This document shows positions 19,594 to 28,254 of a stretch of 36,388 nt of DNA, piece by piece. The stretch comes from Chloroflexota bacterium (lineage in GTDB: Bacteria; Chloroflexota; Anaerolineae; J036; Brachytrichaceae), in NCBI GenBank assembly GCA_018969115.1, contig JAGWYZ010000009.1, forward strand, positions 1-36,388, in the 5' to 3' direction. How positions within the stretch are numbered: the stretch's first letter is position 1; every line of letters begins with the position of its first letter. The notes below the pieces were generated by a model. The model did not search any database. It saw nothing but the letters and a program-made list of their open reading frames with translations, and was not told the origin of the DNA. A program made the translations under genes and the position numbers.

Positions 19594-20245
19594 CTTCGTC
19601 GCTGCGTTTGTGATATTTGGCGGTAGGGGGCGCGGCATAGACACCACTGGCTTCGGTGTTTTTGCTAATCCAAGCTTGTGCGCCAATTACACATTCGTCA
19701 GCAATGACAATGCCATCACGTACGGTGGCGTTCATGCCAAAAAAGCAACGCTGCCCTACTTTGGCGTTGCCGCCAATTACGACGTGTGATGAAATGAAGC
19801 AGTGGTCGCCAATGTTTACATCATGTCCAATCAAATTGCCACTCCACACCCATACATTGTTGCCTAAACAGGCGTGGGCTTGCAAAACGCTCATTTCACC
19901 CACAAAGCTATTTTCACCGATGGTGCTGCCCGGAAAAACCGAGGCACGCGAGCAGATATAACTGACCAAGGTATAACCCTTGGCTTTGGCGGCCTCATAT
20001 TTGGCTTGGCGGGTGCGGCAAATATTTTGGTAGCCCAACGCCACAAACAATCCAACCTCACTTGGCGCAAAATGTTGCTCGATCTCTTCAAAGGCAATGA
20101 CAGGTAGCCCACGCATCATTGGCTCTTTAATGTAAGCGCGGTCAACCGTAAATGCCATCACCTCGTAATCTGAATCGTGAGTGAAATAGGTGCAGGCGGC
20201 GCGAGCAATTTCGCTGCCACCAAAGATGATAATAGGCTTTTTCAT
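19583..20245 (-). CDS. NeuD-like sugar O-acyltransferase (left-handed beta-helix)
   Basis: 220 aa; PIIIFGGSEIARAACTYF, hexapeptide repeats IGENSFVGEMSVLQAHACLGNNVWVWSGNLIGHDVNIGDHCFISSHVVIGG. Confidence 0.85.
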   Translation of the reverse strand: MKKPIIIFGGSEIARAACTYFTHDSDYEVMAFTVDRAYIKEPMMRGLPVIAFEEIEQHFAPSEVGLFVALGYQNICRTRQAKYEAAKAKGYTLVSYICSRASVFPGSTIGENSFVGEMSVLQAHACLGNNVWVWSGNLIGHDVNIGDHCFISSHVVIGGNAKVGQRCFFGMNATVRDGIVIADECVIGAQAWISKNTEASGVYAAPPTAKYHKRSDEVKI

Positions 20246-20254
20246 AGGCGTAAA

Positions 20255-20605
20255 TTACCCTAATCCTTTAGGTTTCAGGCTGGGGTTGGCGTTATAGTCT
20301 GAACGTAAGATGATGGGGATGATGGTGTAACGTCCATCAAATCTGTCCCAGTCTAATGTAACATCGGCATCGATGTGGCAACTCCATGCCGAATGGCTGA
20401 TGAGGCAACCAACTAAACACGGATACCAAGATACAGGTTGGGATTGTGTGAATTCGCACAAAAATTGGCAAAAAGCCAAAATTTTGTCTTTTGAGTAATA
20501 TTGTTTGACGACATACAAATCAAATACATCGATTGAGCGCATAAACGCATCGGTTTGCGTCATTGCCATTTCAAGAAATGCATCGCGGCCAAGGGTGTGA
20601 ATCAT
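20255..20605 (-). CDS. Hypothetical protein (116 aa) between NeuD-like and WbqC genes
   Basis: ORF nested in a co-directional three-gene run with short gaps; no family recognised. Confidence 0.6.
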   Translation of the reverse strand: MIHTLGRDAFLEMAMTQTDAFMRSIDVFDLYVVKQYYSKDKILAFCQFLCEFTQSQPVSWYPCLVGCLISHSAWSCHIDADVTLDWDRFDGRYTIIPIILRSDYNANPSLKPKGLG

Positions 20606-20623
20606 GATAGCTCTAATATTTTG

Positions 20624-21337
20624 TTAATTTACAAATTGAACCCTACTGACGTTGGTTAAAAGATAGTTTACAGCATGTGGCCCTTCATTTAACAATAAAT
20701 CTAACACAGTTACAAAATGATCAAATGGCGGGTGTAATTGGCGGTATTCGGCGTAACCGTCGTATTGAGCAAATTTAACTTCGATACCAGCCTGCTGCCA
20801 AACGGATAGATCCATATAATCGCGGGCGGCGGGGCCAGATAAATAAACATTCGCTCCCGCTTGCTGGCACAAACTAATGAGGCGCTCGTTTTTGCCTTCG
20901 ACAATGGTGTAATCGCTTGACCAACGAATTTGAGTGTGAATGTTTAATTGTTCGCAAATGGCGCAAATAAAACGATGATTGATATGGCTGAGCGAATGGG
21001 TTGCGCAGCCCCCGTAGAGCACTTCGAGCCATGTTTTGTAATGGGCAAAGTAGGGTGCGCGGGCGTAATTATGGCGAATGGCTTCTAAATGGCTGCGTTT
21101 CCAATCTAAGTCGCTTACGACGGTTTCATTAATTTTTTGCGAATATTTGCCTTTGACTTCGACTGGAATGGTGAGCCATTGCACCCCTTGGGCTGTTTTA
21201 ATTTTGTTGCGGTTGCGCCAATCGCGTCGCGTATATTGCACATCGTCAAACAAAATAAACTCATCGACGGCATTGATGAGGTCAAAATAACCTTTCCAAG
21301 GGATGTAGTTGGATTGCACAATGGCGACTCTTTTCAT
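20624..21337 (-). CDS. WbqC family protein
   Basis: 237 aa; VAIVQSNYIPWKGYFDLINAVDEFILFDDVQYTRRDWRNRNKIKT is the WbqC signature. Confidence 0.92.
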   Translation of the reverse strand: MKRVAIVQSNYIPWKGYFDLINAVDEFILFDDVQYTRRDWRNRNKIKTAQGVQWLTIPVEVKGKYSQKINETVVSDLDWKRSHLEAIRHNYARAPYFAHYKTWLEVLYGGCATHSLSHINHRFICAICEQLNIHTQIRWSSDYTIVEGKNERLISLCQQAGANVYLSGPAARDYMDLSVWQQAGIEVKFAQYDGYAEYRQLHPPFDHFVTVLDLLLNEGPHAVNYLLTNVSRVQFVN

Positions 21338-21348
21338 GATGTCATTTA

Positions 21349-22884
21349 TTATTGCAACGGTGGTACTCGTTGATATAACATGAAATACCCTTTGCGCCCG
21401 ACTAACTTCCAGCCACGGGTTTCGGGATTTGGCTCAATCCAAATTGTTGACCAATCACAATACCAATTGATTTTTTCGGCATCTAAATAGGCCCAAATGC
21501 GCCCACGATAATTGAGTGCTTCTTGGTTTACTTTGCCGTCTAAATTTAAAACATGATCGCGAAAATAGCCCAGTGTGCCCGACTGCCCAGCGCTCACCAT
21601 TTGGTCGGGTGGCACATTGGCTTGAATAAGCGCATATTGATCGGTGTAGTTTTTATTGCTCGATTCGCCCAATTGGGTGCAGTAGCGATATACACTGAGC
21701 ATGGCAATGAGTGCCAGCGCGGCATAAATTGGCAATAGCAATAAGGTTATGCGTGGCAGGCTTGCCAAGGTGATGCCGGTGATGACTACTGCAATCAGCA
21801 TAAATGGCGACAAATAGCGCATGTAGAAATAATAGGCAAACGAAGTCGCCACATAATAGGCCGCTAATGTCACCATAAATAGCAACATCACAATGGCAAT
21901 ATGGTTATTATTGTCATGTATGGCGATGTTTATGGGGCGGTAAGTTTTTATAAATAAAGCAATAATGATGAGCACGATCACTGTTTGTAAAACAGTCTTG
22001 GGTGTGCCATCAATACCGCTCCAATGTACATAAGGCACGGCATTTTGCAATAATGCCTCAAACATGGGTTTGAGGCGGTCGGGTGAGAATGGCTGGCTTT
22101 GGGCACTGCCGCTGGTGGGCATGAGCGAGCCAAACCCAATTACATTAAATAACCACCAAGGCGATGACACCACCCCTGCAATGACCGAAAATCGGGTGGC
22201 ACGGCTAAGGCGTTGGCGCAATGCTTCATCGTTGCGCAATAATTCAAACCCAGCCAATAGCACCACCAAAAACACAGCGTCGATGCGTGCCAGCACCATT
22301 AACCCCAACGCTATGCCCAACAGGTTTAACCGCCAACCATCACGCCAATTGCGTTGATATAAATACCATACCAAGGCCTCAAAAAACATCACCAGCCCAG
22401 TTTCGAGGGCGTTATAACTATTGATGATAACGTGGCGGCTGGCAAGCCATAACAAGGTCACGCTGCCAAATGCCATTTGCTGGGTAATAGGTTTTTCGTG
22501 GCGTAAATAGGCGCTGGCAATACGTCCTAGCAATAAGGCTGTGCCAATGTGTGACAACCAATGCATAAACAACACACCGCGTAAACTGGTATAGCGGTCT
22601 TCATTTGCCAGCCAGTAAATAGGAACCATGATGGCGGCAAATAGCGGCTGAAAACCATTTGTAAGATGTTGCCCGTCGATGGTGATGCCTTGCCCTAAGG
22701 CAACATAACGCGAAACTGCCAACATGTAAAAACCATCTTCGCTTAAAGGCGTTTCAAATATGATGGATAACGGGCGAAAAACCAAGGCAAGCAAAGCCGC
22801 AGCAACAAGAATAGATAACCCAACAAGGATTTTTACGATATTGCTAGAAAAAGACGGGCGAATTGCAGACATAAAACGGCGCAA
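21349..22884 (-). CDS. Multi-spanning membrane protein, glycosyltransferase-like
   Basis: 511 aa, many TM helices, early acidic residue in a 'PLSEDGFYMLAVSRYVALGQG' loop resembling GT-C proteins. Confidence 0.7.
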   Translation of the reverse strand: MRRFMSAIRPSFSSNIVKILVGLSILVAAALLALVFRPLSIIFETPLSEDGFYMLAVSRYVALGQGITIDGQHLTNGFQPLFAAIMVPIYWLANEDRYTSLRGVLFMHWLSHIGTALLLGRIASAYLRHEKPITQQMAFGSVTLLWLASRHVIINSYNALETGLVMFFEALVWYLYQRNWRDGWRLNLLGIALGLMVLARIDAVFLVVLLAGFELLRNDEALRQRLSRATRFSVIAGVVSSPWWLFNVIGFGSLMPTSGSAQSQPFSPDRLKPMFEALLQNAVPYVHWSGIDGTPKTVLQTVIVLIIIALFIKTYRPINIAIHDNNNHIAIVMLLFMVTLAAYYVATSFAYYFYMRYLSPFMLIAVVITGITLASLPRITLLLLPIYAALALIAMLSVYRYCTQLGESSNKNYTDQYALIQANVPPDQMVSAGQSGTLGYFRDHVLNLDGKVNQEALNYRGRIWAYLDAEKINWYCDWSTIWIEPNPETRGWKLVGRKGYFMLYQRVPPLQ

Positions 22885-22902
22885 GTATACTCGGCGAGAT
22901 GG

Positions 22903-23011
22903 AATAATTACGAATTACGCATGACAAATTACGCATGATCAATTTTTAATAGCTGTGCAAACACAAATTAGCGAAGGTAATTCTGAATTCGAAATTTGTC
23001 ATTCGTAATTG
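22903..23011. repeat. Palindromic heptad array H7 (GAATTAC/GCATGAC units)
   Basis: AATTACGAATTACGCATGACAAATTACGCATGATC ... GAATTCGAAATTTGTCATTCGTAATT; arms complementary. Confidence 0.75.
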
Positions 23012-23042
23012 AAAAGCAGTGTTGCGGGGGTAAAATCTCTAT

Positions 23043-24194
23043 ATGCCAGCGCCTATTGAATTATACGAATGCACTTCGTCAGCCGACCGAAAACAATTTA
23101 TTCATTTAGCGTGGGAGATCTACAAAGATGATCCCTACTGGGTTCCACCGCTCATTAGCGAGCGAGTAGCGTTTTATGACAAGAAGAAAAACCCGTTTTT
23201 TGAACATTCAGATGCTGCCATGTTTCTGGCTAAACGCGATAACAAAGTGGTAGGTACGATTGTTGCGATTTGGAACAATCGGCATAATGAATTTCATCAA
23301 GAAAAGATTGGTTTTTTTGGTGGCTTTGAATGTATTAACGATCAAGCTGTGGCTAATGCGTTATTTGATCGCGCACGCGATTGGGTTAAAGCACGTGGCG
23401 CCACCGCCTTGCGCGGGCCAACCACATTGAGTTTTAATGACGAAGTTGGCTTGCTGGTCGATGGTTTCGATGGAATTCCGCAGGTGTTGATGACATATAA
23501 CCCGCGTTATTACATCGAGCTATATGAGCGCTACGGGTTGCAAAAGGCGATGGATTTGTGGGCGTGGTGGAACCCAATTACCCAAGAAGAATATAAAGTT
23601 AGCAATAAGCTAGATCGGGTGGTCGAAATCGCCAAAAAACGTGGCAAATTTACCATTCGCACTGCTGATTTTAAACAACTTGACCGTGAGATTGGCATAT
23701 TAAAACATATTTATGGCAGCGATTCGGGCGCATGGAAGGATAACTGGGGTCATGTGCCTTTGACAGAACATGAAATTGATCATATTGTGCGTGGTTTGAA
23801 GCAATTTGCCGACCCTGAGCTTATTTTGGTGGCTGAAATTAATGGCGAACCGGTGGGGATTGCGGTTACACTGCCGAATGTTAACCGCCCATTACACGCG
23901 GCTTACCCCAACCCCAAAACGCCTGAGCTATGGACTTTGCTCAAATTTTTGTGGCATCGTCGAAAAATGGTGAACTCGGTGCGTTTTGTGCTGTTGGGTG
24001 TGTTGCCAGAGCATCGGATGTCGGGTATTGATGCTGCATTAATATGGGAGACATTGCAGACGGCGATGCGCAAAGGCTATATTGGCGGTGAATTAAGTTG
24101 GGTGTTAGAGACGAATGAGGCGATGAACCGCATCGGTAAGATTGGTGGTGGGCATGTTTATCGTACTTATCGTGTGTATGAGCGTGCGACTTGA
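23043..24194 (+). CDS. GNAT-like N-acetyltransferase family protein
   Basis: 383 aa; FLAKRDNKVVGTIVAIWNNRHNEF, FGGFECINDQAVANALFDRARDWVKARGATALRGP, LLGVLPEHRMSGIDAAL. Confidence 0.7.
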   Translation: MPAPIELYECTSSADRKQFIHLAWEIYKDDPYWVPPLISERVAFYDKKKNPFFEHSDAAMFLAKRDNKVVGTIVAIWNNRHNEFHQEKIGFFGGFECINDQAVANALFDRARDWVKARGATALRGPTTLSFNDEVGLLVDGFDGIPQVLMTYNPRYYIELYERYGLQKAMDLWAWWNPITQEEYKVSNKLDRVVEIAKKRGKFTIRTADFKQLDREIGILKHIYGSDSGAWKDNWGHVPLTEHEIDHIVRGLKQFADPELILVAEINGEPVGIAVTLPNVNRPLHAAYPNPKTPELWTLLKFLWHRRKMVNSVRFVLLGVLPEHRMSGIDAALIWETLQTAMRKGYIGGELSWVLETNEAMNRIGKIGGGHVYRTYRVYERAT

Positions 24195-24238
24195 CCCTTA
24201 TTGCTACAATTTGACAAATCGGTATACAATCGCTAAAC

Positions 24239-25771
24239 GTGACCCAAACGGATTTAGGAAAAGTTGCCACAACACGAGCGGGGACTTCCAACGATATGAC
24301 TATTGCTCCTAACATTGCTCCTCACAAGACGGGTAGTGAGCATGTCGTTTTACCTCATCGCCCCCCTTCTATTCGCAAATTACTTTTGGTATTGGCAGAT
24401 ATTGCCTTACTCAATATTAGCTTTGTGATTGGTTATCTCATGCGATATCAGTTTCAATGGTTTCGTGAGGTAGGCTATGATGCAAAGTTTATTGATTATT
24501 TGCCCATCCAAATCATGTTTACGTTGGCGTTTATTAGCATGTTAATGTTGGATGGCGCTTATTCAAGTCGACGTTTTGCATCTTGGTTAGATCAGGCCGT
24601 GCCTATTCTTAACGCTTCGGCCAAGGCGATGATCATTATTTTGGCTGTTGTGTTCGTTTATCGCCCGCTCACTTATTCGCGCTTGATGATGATGGAAGCA
24701 GGCGTGGTTGGCATGATCTTCATCTTGACCTTGCGAATATTGACCACTGCAATTGTAAATATACGTCGTCGCCAAGGCTTAAGCACGCGCAAGGTGTTAT
24801 TGGTAGGGGCAGGCGAGGCGGCCCGCGCTGCAATGCGGGTGTTGGTAGCGCGACCCGAACTGGGGCGACGATGCATTGGGTTTGTGGATGATGACCCGAC
24901 CCGTGGGAATACAAATATTGGGCGCTTTCAGGCTTTGGGGGCACTCGATTGTTTGCCGCAAATTTTACAAGAGGGGCGGGTTGACGAGTTGGTCATTACT
25001 TTGCCATGGAGCGAGCAAGAAAAAATCGTCGAATTGATCAATTTGTGCCGCGAAAATAGGGTGCAACCACGTATTGCCCCGAATATGCTGCAACTTAACT
25101 TGGGGCGGGTTGATGTTGATGATTTTGGTGGGATACCGATGTTGAGTACGCGCCAAGAAGAAATAAACCCAGCCGATAAAGCCGTAAAACGGGTGATGGA
25201 TGTTGTCTTTGGTGTTTTAGCGTTGATCTTGGCTTCGCCCATTATCTTGGTGTGTTGTTTGCTGATTAGCCTCGAATCGCCTGGTACGCCCATTTTCTCG
25301 CAATATCGCATTGGTAAAAATGGCAAACCATTTATTATGTATAAATTGCGTTCAATGCGCAAAGGTGCAGATTCTGAAAAAGCAGCGTTGATGAAGCAAA
25401 ACGAGGCTGATGGGCCATTGTTTAAAATGCGTAACGACCCGCGTATTACTCGCATCGGTAAATTTATCCGCCGCACTAGCATTGATGAATTGTTGCAATT
25501 TTGGAATGTGCTTAAAGGCGAGATGAGTATCGTTGGGCCACGACCTCATTTGCCACAAGAAGTAGCCGAATATTTAGAATGGCATCATACCCGCCTGAGT
25601 GTGCGCCCGGGCGTGACCGGGTTATCACAAATTAGTGGGCGTAGCGAACTAACATTTGATGAAACCGTATTGCTTGATATTTATTACATTGAAAATTGGT
25701 CACCAGCGATGGATATAAAAATTATGTTGCGCACCTTGCCTTATTTGCTTTCAGCCAAAGGTGCCTACTAA
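24239..25771 (+). CDS. Polyprenyl glycosylphosphotransferase (bacterial sugar transferase)
   Basis: 510 aa; N-terminal TM helices, KRVMDVVFGVLALILASPIILVCCLLISLESPGTPIFSQYRIGKNGKPFIMYKLRSMRKGADSEK...IGKFIRRTSIDELLQFWNVLKGEMSIVGPRPHLP. GTG start in the track; ATG at ~24297 is an alternative. Confidence 0.93.
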   Translation: MTQTDLGKVATTRAGTSNDMTIAPNIAPHKTGSEHVVLPHRPPSIRKLLLVLADIALLNISFVIGYLMRYQFQWFREVGYDAKFIDYLPIQIMFTLAFISMLMLDGAYSSRRFASWLDQAVPILNASAKAMIIILAVVFVYRPLTYSRLMMMEAGVVGMIFILTLRILTTAIVNIRRRQGLSTRKVLLVGAGEAARAAMRVLVARPELGRRCIGFVDDDPTRGNTNIGRFQALGALDCLPQILQEGRVDELVITLPWSEQEKIVELINLCRENRVQPRIAPNMLQLNLGRVDVDDFGGIPMLSTRQEEINPADKAVKRVMDVVFGVLALILASPIILVCCLLISLESPGTPIFSQYRIGKNGKPFIMYKLRSMRKGADSEKAALMKQNEADGPLFKMRNDPRITRIGKFIRRTSIDELLQFWNVLKGEMSIVGPRPHLPQEVAEYLEWHHTRLSVRPGVTGLSQISGRSELTFDETVLLDIYYIENWSPAMDIKIMLRTLPYLLSAKGAY

Positions 25772-25772
25772 A

Positions 25773-25835
25773 ATAATTATGAATTATCAATTGGAAGCTG
25801 TTGCCTTCAATTCGTAATTCGTAATTCGTAATTCA
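25773..25835. repeat. Palindromic heptad array H8 (AATTCGT unit)
   Basis: ATAATTATGAATTATCAATTGGAAGC ... GCCTTCAATTCGTAATTCGTAATTCGTAATTC. Confidence 0.75.
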
Positions 25836-25838
25836 AAA

Positions 25839-26333
25839 ATGCCACGTTCTTTAGCGATTGATGTCGGTAACCGGCGAATTGGGGTGGCGGTTAGCGACGA
25901 AGGTAAGTTGATTGCCCGACCTCTTGAAGTCATTGACCGAAAAACGCAGAACCCAATTAAACATATTACCGCCCATATTGCGAATCTTAAGCCCGATGAG
26001 CTTATTGTAGGGTATCCGTATCAAAAAGATGGCAATATTAGCGAGCAGGCGGCCCTAGTAGAAGCGTTTGTTGCGCTTTTGCGTCCGCATATCAGCATCC
26101 CTCTGGTTTATCAAGATGAGCGATTTAGCACAGGCGAGGCGCAAACTGTGATTAAATTAAACACACGCAAAAGTAAAACCTTGGCACAGCGTGCAAAGCC
26201 AGCCGCGCCTGATGATGCGGTTGCGGCAGCCGTTATTTTGCAGCGTTATTTAGATAGCATACAATTTAAACAAACACAAGAAAACGAATCTGACTTTGAA
26301 GATTTTTTCTCGGAGGGTTTTAAAAATGAATGA
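25839..26333 (+). CDS. ruvX: Holliday junction resolvase RuvX/YqgF
   Basis: 164 aa; LAIDVGNRRIGVAVSDE, VYQDERFSTGEAQ, PDDAVAAAVILQRYLD. Confidence 0.93.
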   Translation: MPRSLAIDVGNRRIGVAVSDEGKLIARPLEVIDRKTQNPIKHITAHIANLKPDELIVGYPYQKDGNISEQAALVEAFVALLRPHISIPLVYQDERFSTGEAQTVIKLNTRKSKTLAQRAKPAAPDDAVAAAVILQRYLDSIQFKQTQENESDFEDFFSEGFKNE

Positions 26334-27099
26334 AACACTATCAACCATGCTAAAGTCTGCCGTGTTGATTGGCACAGGCCTCATGCTATATGCAAAAATT
26401 AGCGCTGGCACGCTGACCTATTATATTAACCCACGCTTTGTGTGGTTGCCCTATGTGGCTTTGCTCATCGTCATTTCGTTGGCTTTGGCGATGGTCTACC
26501 AATTCATTAATCGACCAAAACTGGCACTGGCAAAGGTACGTGATCATATACATGACCATGATCACGGTCATGATCACACCCACAATACCAGCTGGCTGAC
26601 CATTGCTGTGTTGATGATACCGGTGTTGTTTGGGTTATTGGCCCCCACCAAGCCGCTTGGCTCAGGCGCATTGGGGTCACGCGGTTTGGGGCAATCGGCC
26701 CCCGCCCGCGAAGCCGCATCAAATTTCCGCTTGGCGGCCCCAGCTAAAGGTGAAAAGAATATCATGGATTGGTTGCGCGAATTTTCGCGCAGCTCTAATT
26801 TAAACAGTTTTGTTGGGCAACCTGTCGATGTGATTGGGTTTGTATATAAAGACCCTAAGGCTGGAGCCGGACGTTTTTGGGTGGCCCGTTTTACCGTAAG
26901 CTGTTGTGTGGCCGATGCCAGCGCCATTGGCATGTTGGTGTTATCTGACAATACCGTCAAAGACTTGCAAAATGATCAATGGGTGCGGGTAACAGGCAAA
27001 ATAACGGTGGGTGATTTTGATGGTGAGCAAGTGCCCGTCATCGCGGCCAACAAAATCGAACTAACCGTTACCCCAGATAATCCCTATTTGCAACCCTAA
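26326..27099 (+). CDS. TIGR03943/DUF1980 (YcgQ-like) membrane protein with His/Asp-rich segment
   Basis: ATG at 26326 preceded by CGGAGG; TM segments, HIHDHDHGHDHTHNT, VDVIGFVYKDPKAGAGRFWVARFTVSCCVADASAIGMLV, QWVRVTGKI. Confidence 0.8.
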   Translation: MNETLSTMLKSAVLIGTGLMLYAKISAGTLTYYINPRFVWLPYVALLIVISLALAMVYQFINRPKLALAKVRDHIHDHDHGHDHTHNTSWLTIAVLMIPVLFGLLAPTKPLGSGALGSRGLGQSAPAREAASNFRLAAPAKGEKNIMDWLREFSRSSNLNSFVGQPVDVIGFVYKDPKAGAGRFWVARFTVSCCVADASAIGMLVLSDNTVKDLQNDQWVRVTGKITVGDFDGEQVPVIAANKIELTVTPDNPYLQP

Positions 27100-27176
27100 A
27101 TGCATACAAATTGCCTTGAATCTTAGGATGCCAAACACTAGGCGAAGCTGCAATTTGGGCTACACTTGCTTACAAC

Positions 27177-27815
27177 ATGCTTAAACGTGATTCGGTGCAA
27201 TTATTCCTTAGTGTCGTCAGCGCAGCCATTGTCATTTTGGTGATGGCGCTTTTAGCTGCCTACGCGCCATTATGGATTGAACAATATCTTAATCCTCCTA
27301 CTGGCCCGACGGGGTTTGCCACCAAGCCACCCAAGGCGATGGGCGATTTTACGTTAACAGACCAAAATGGCAAGCCGATGAATTTTAGTGATTTGCGCGG
27401 TAGCCCTGTGTTGATGTTTTTTGGCTACACCTACTGTCCCGATGTCTGCCCCCTCACCATGTCTGACTATCGCCGTGTAAAAACAGCATTGGGTGACAAA
27501 GCCGCCAATGTCAAATTTATGATGGTTAGCTTCGACGGCAATCGTGACTCACCCGAAGTGATGAAGCGTTATGTCGAGGCTTTTGACTCGACTTTTATTG
27601 GTCTAACTGGCAAACCCGAGTTGGTTGCCAAAATTTCTGCCGATTATGGCGCTTTTGCCGACATTAGACGAGTGGAAGGCACCCAAGCCGAATATCAAGT
27701 TGGTCATAGCGCCTTTAGTTATCTGATCGATCAAAAAGGCAATTGGCTCATGACCTACCCCGTTGGCACGCCGCCTGAAAACATCACCAAAGATATTGCG
27801 CGGCTGCTGCAATAA
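27177..27815 (+). CDS. SCO1/SenC/PrrC family copper-binding thioredoxin-fold protein
   Basis: 212 aa; GSPVLMFFGYTYCPDVCPLTMSDY (CxxxC), SFDGNRDSPEVMKRY, GHSAFSYLIDQKGNW (conserved His). Confidence 0.93.
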   Translation: MLKRDSVQLFLSVVSAAIVILVMALLAAYAPLWIEQYLNPPTGPTGFATKPPKAMGDFTLTDQNGKPMNFSDLRGSPVLMFFGYTYCPDVCPLTMSDYRRVKTALGDKAANVKFMMVSFDGNRDSPEVMKRYVEAFDSTFIGLTGKPELVAKISADYGAFADIRRVEGTQAEYQVGHSAFSYLIDQKGNWLMTYPVGTPPENITKDIARLLQ

Positions 27816-27853
27816 ATGGTTTAAAAAAATCGGGGGAAATAAAACTATTTTTT

Positions 27854-27926
27854 GCCAAACGCACCATATGAACATTGAAGTTAGGGGCAAAGCTCCTAAC
27901 TTCAATGTTTATATGGTGCGTTTGGC
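27854..27926 (-). repeat. Long hairpin element C (35-bp stem, one or two G-T wobbles, AAA loop; inverted orientation)
   Basis: GCCAAACGCACCATATGAACATTGAAGTTAGGGGC-AAA-GCTCCTAACTTCAATGTTTATATGGTGCGTTTGGC. Confidence 0.93.
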
Positions 27927-28092
27927 ATTACATCTTTGGGTTCTACCCCGAACTCTTGAGATGATACGTGTGGTCTTTCAAAATTGCAACTGTGATTTTG
28001 AGAATGCCCTAAAATATCGCTCTGTTTTATCACAATCTATACGTGAATTACGCAATACTAGAAACATCAAATCATCATTTTGCGTAACACCT

Positions 28093-28120
28093 GTCATTTC
28101 GAAGCGAAGCGAGAAATAAC
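28093..28120. repeat. Short palindromic repeat (GTCATTTCGAAGCGAAGCGAGAAATAAC)
   Basis: Imperfect inverted repeat resembling the widespread bacterial 'GTCATT..GAGCGAAGCGA..AAT' dispersed palindrome type. Confidence 0.4.
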
Positions 28121-28254
28121 GGTTTTACTATTATTTTGACACCTACATAAATTGCGCATTTTTTGAAAAATGAGCGGGCAAAGAAGGTCGTCATCTTTGT
28201 GGTATATAAAAAACTTAGCAGGGAAAAGGTGGTTTTGCCGCCATAAAATAGAAA

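Noticed and set aside
26530-26585. Palindrome CATGACCATGATCACGGTCATGATCAC
   Set aside because: Explained by the coding repeat HDHDHGHDH in the metal-binding segment.
27763-28119. 118-aa ORF downstream of SCO1
   Set aside because: Reads straight through hairpin C and overlaps the SCO1 3' end in another frame; no coding character.
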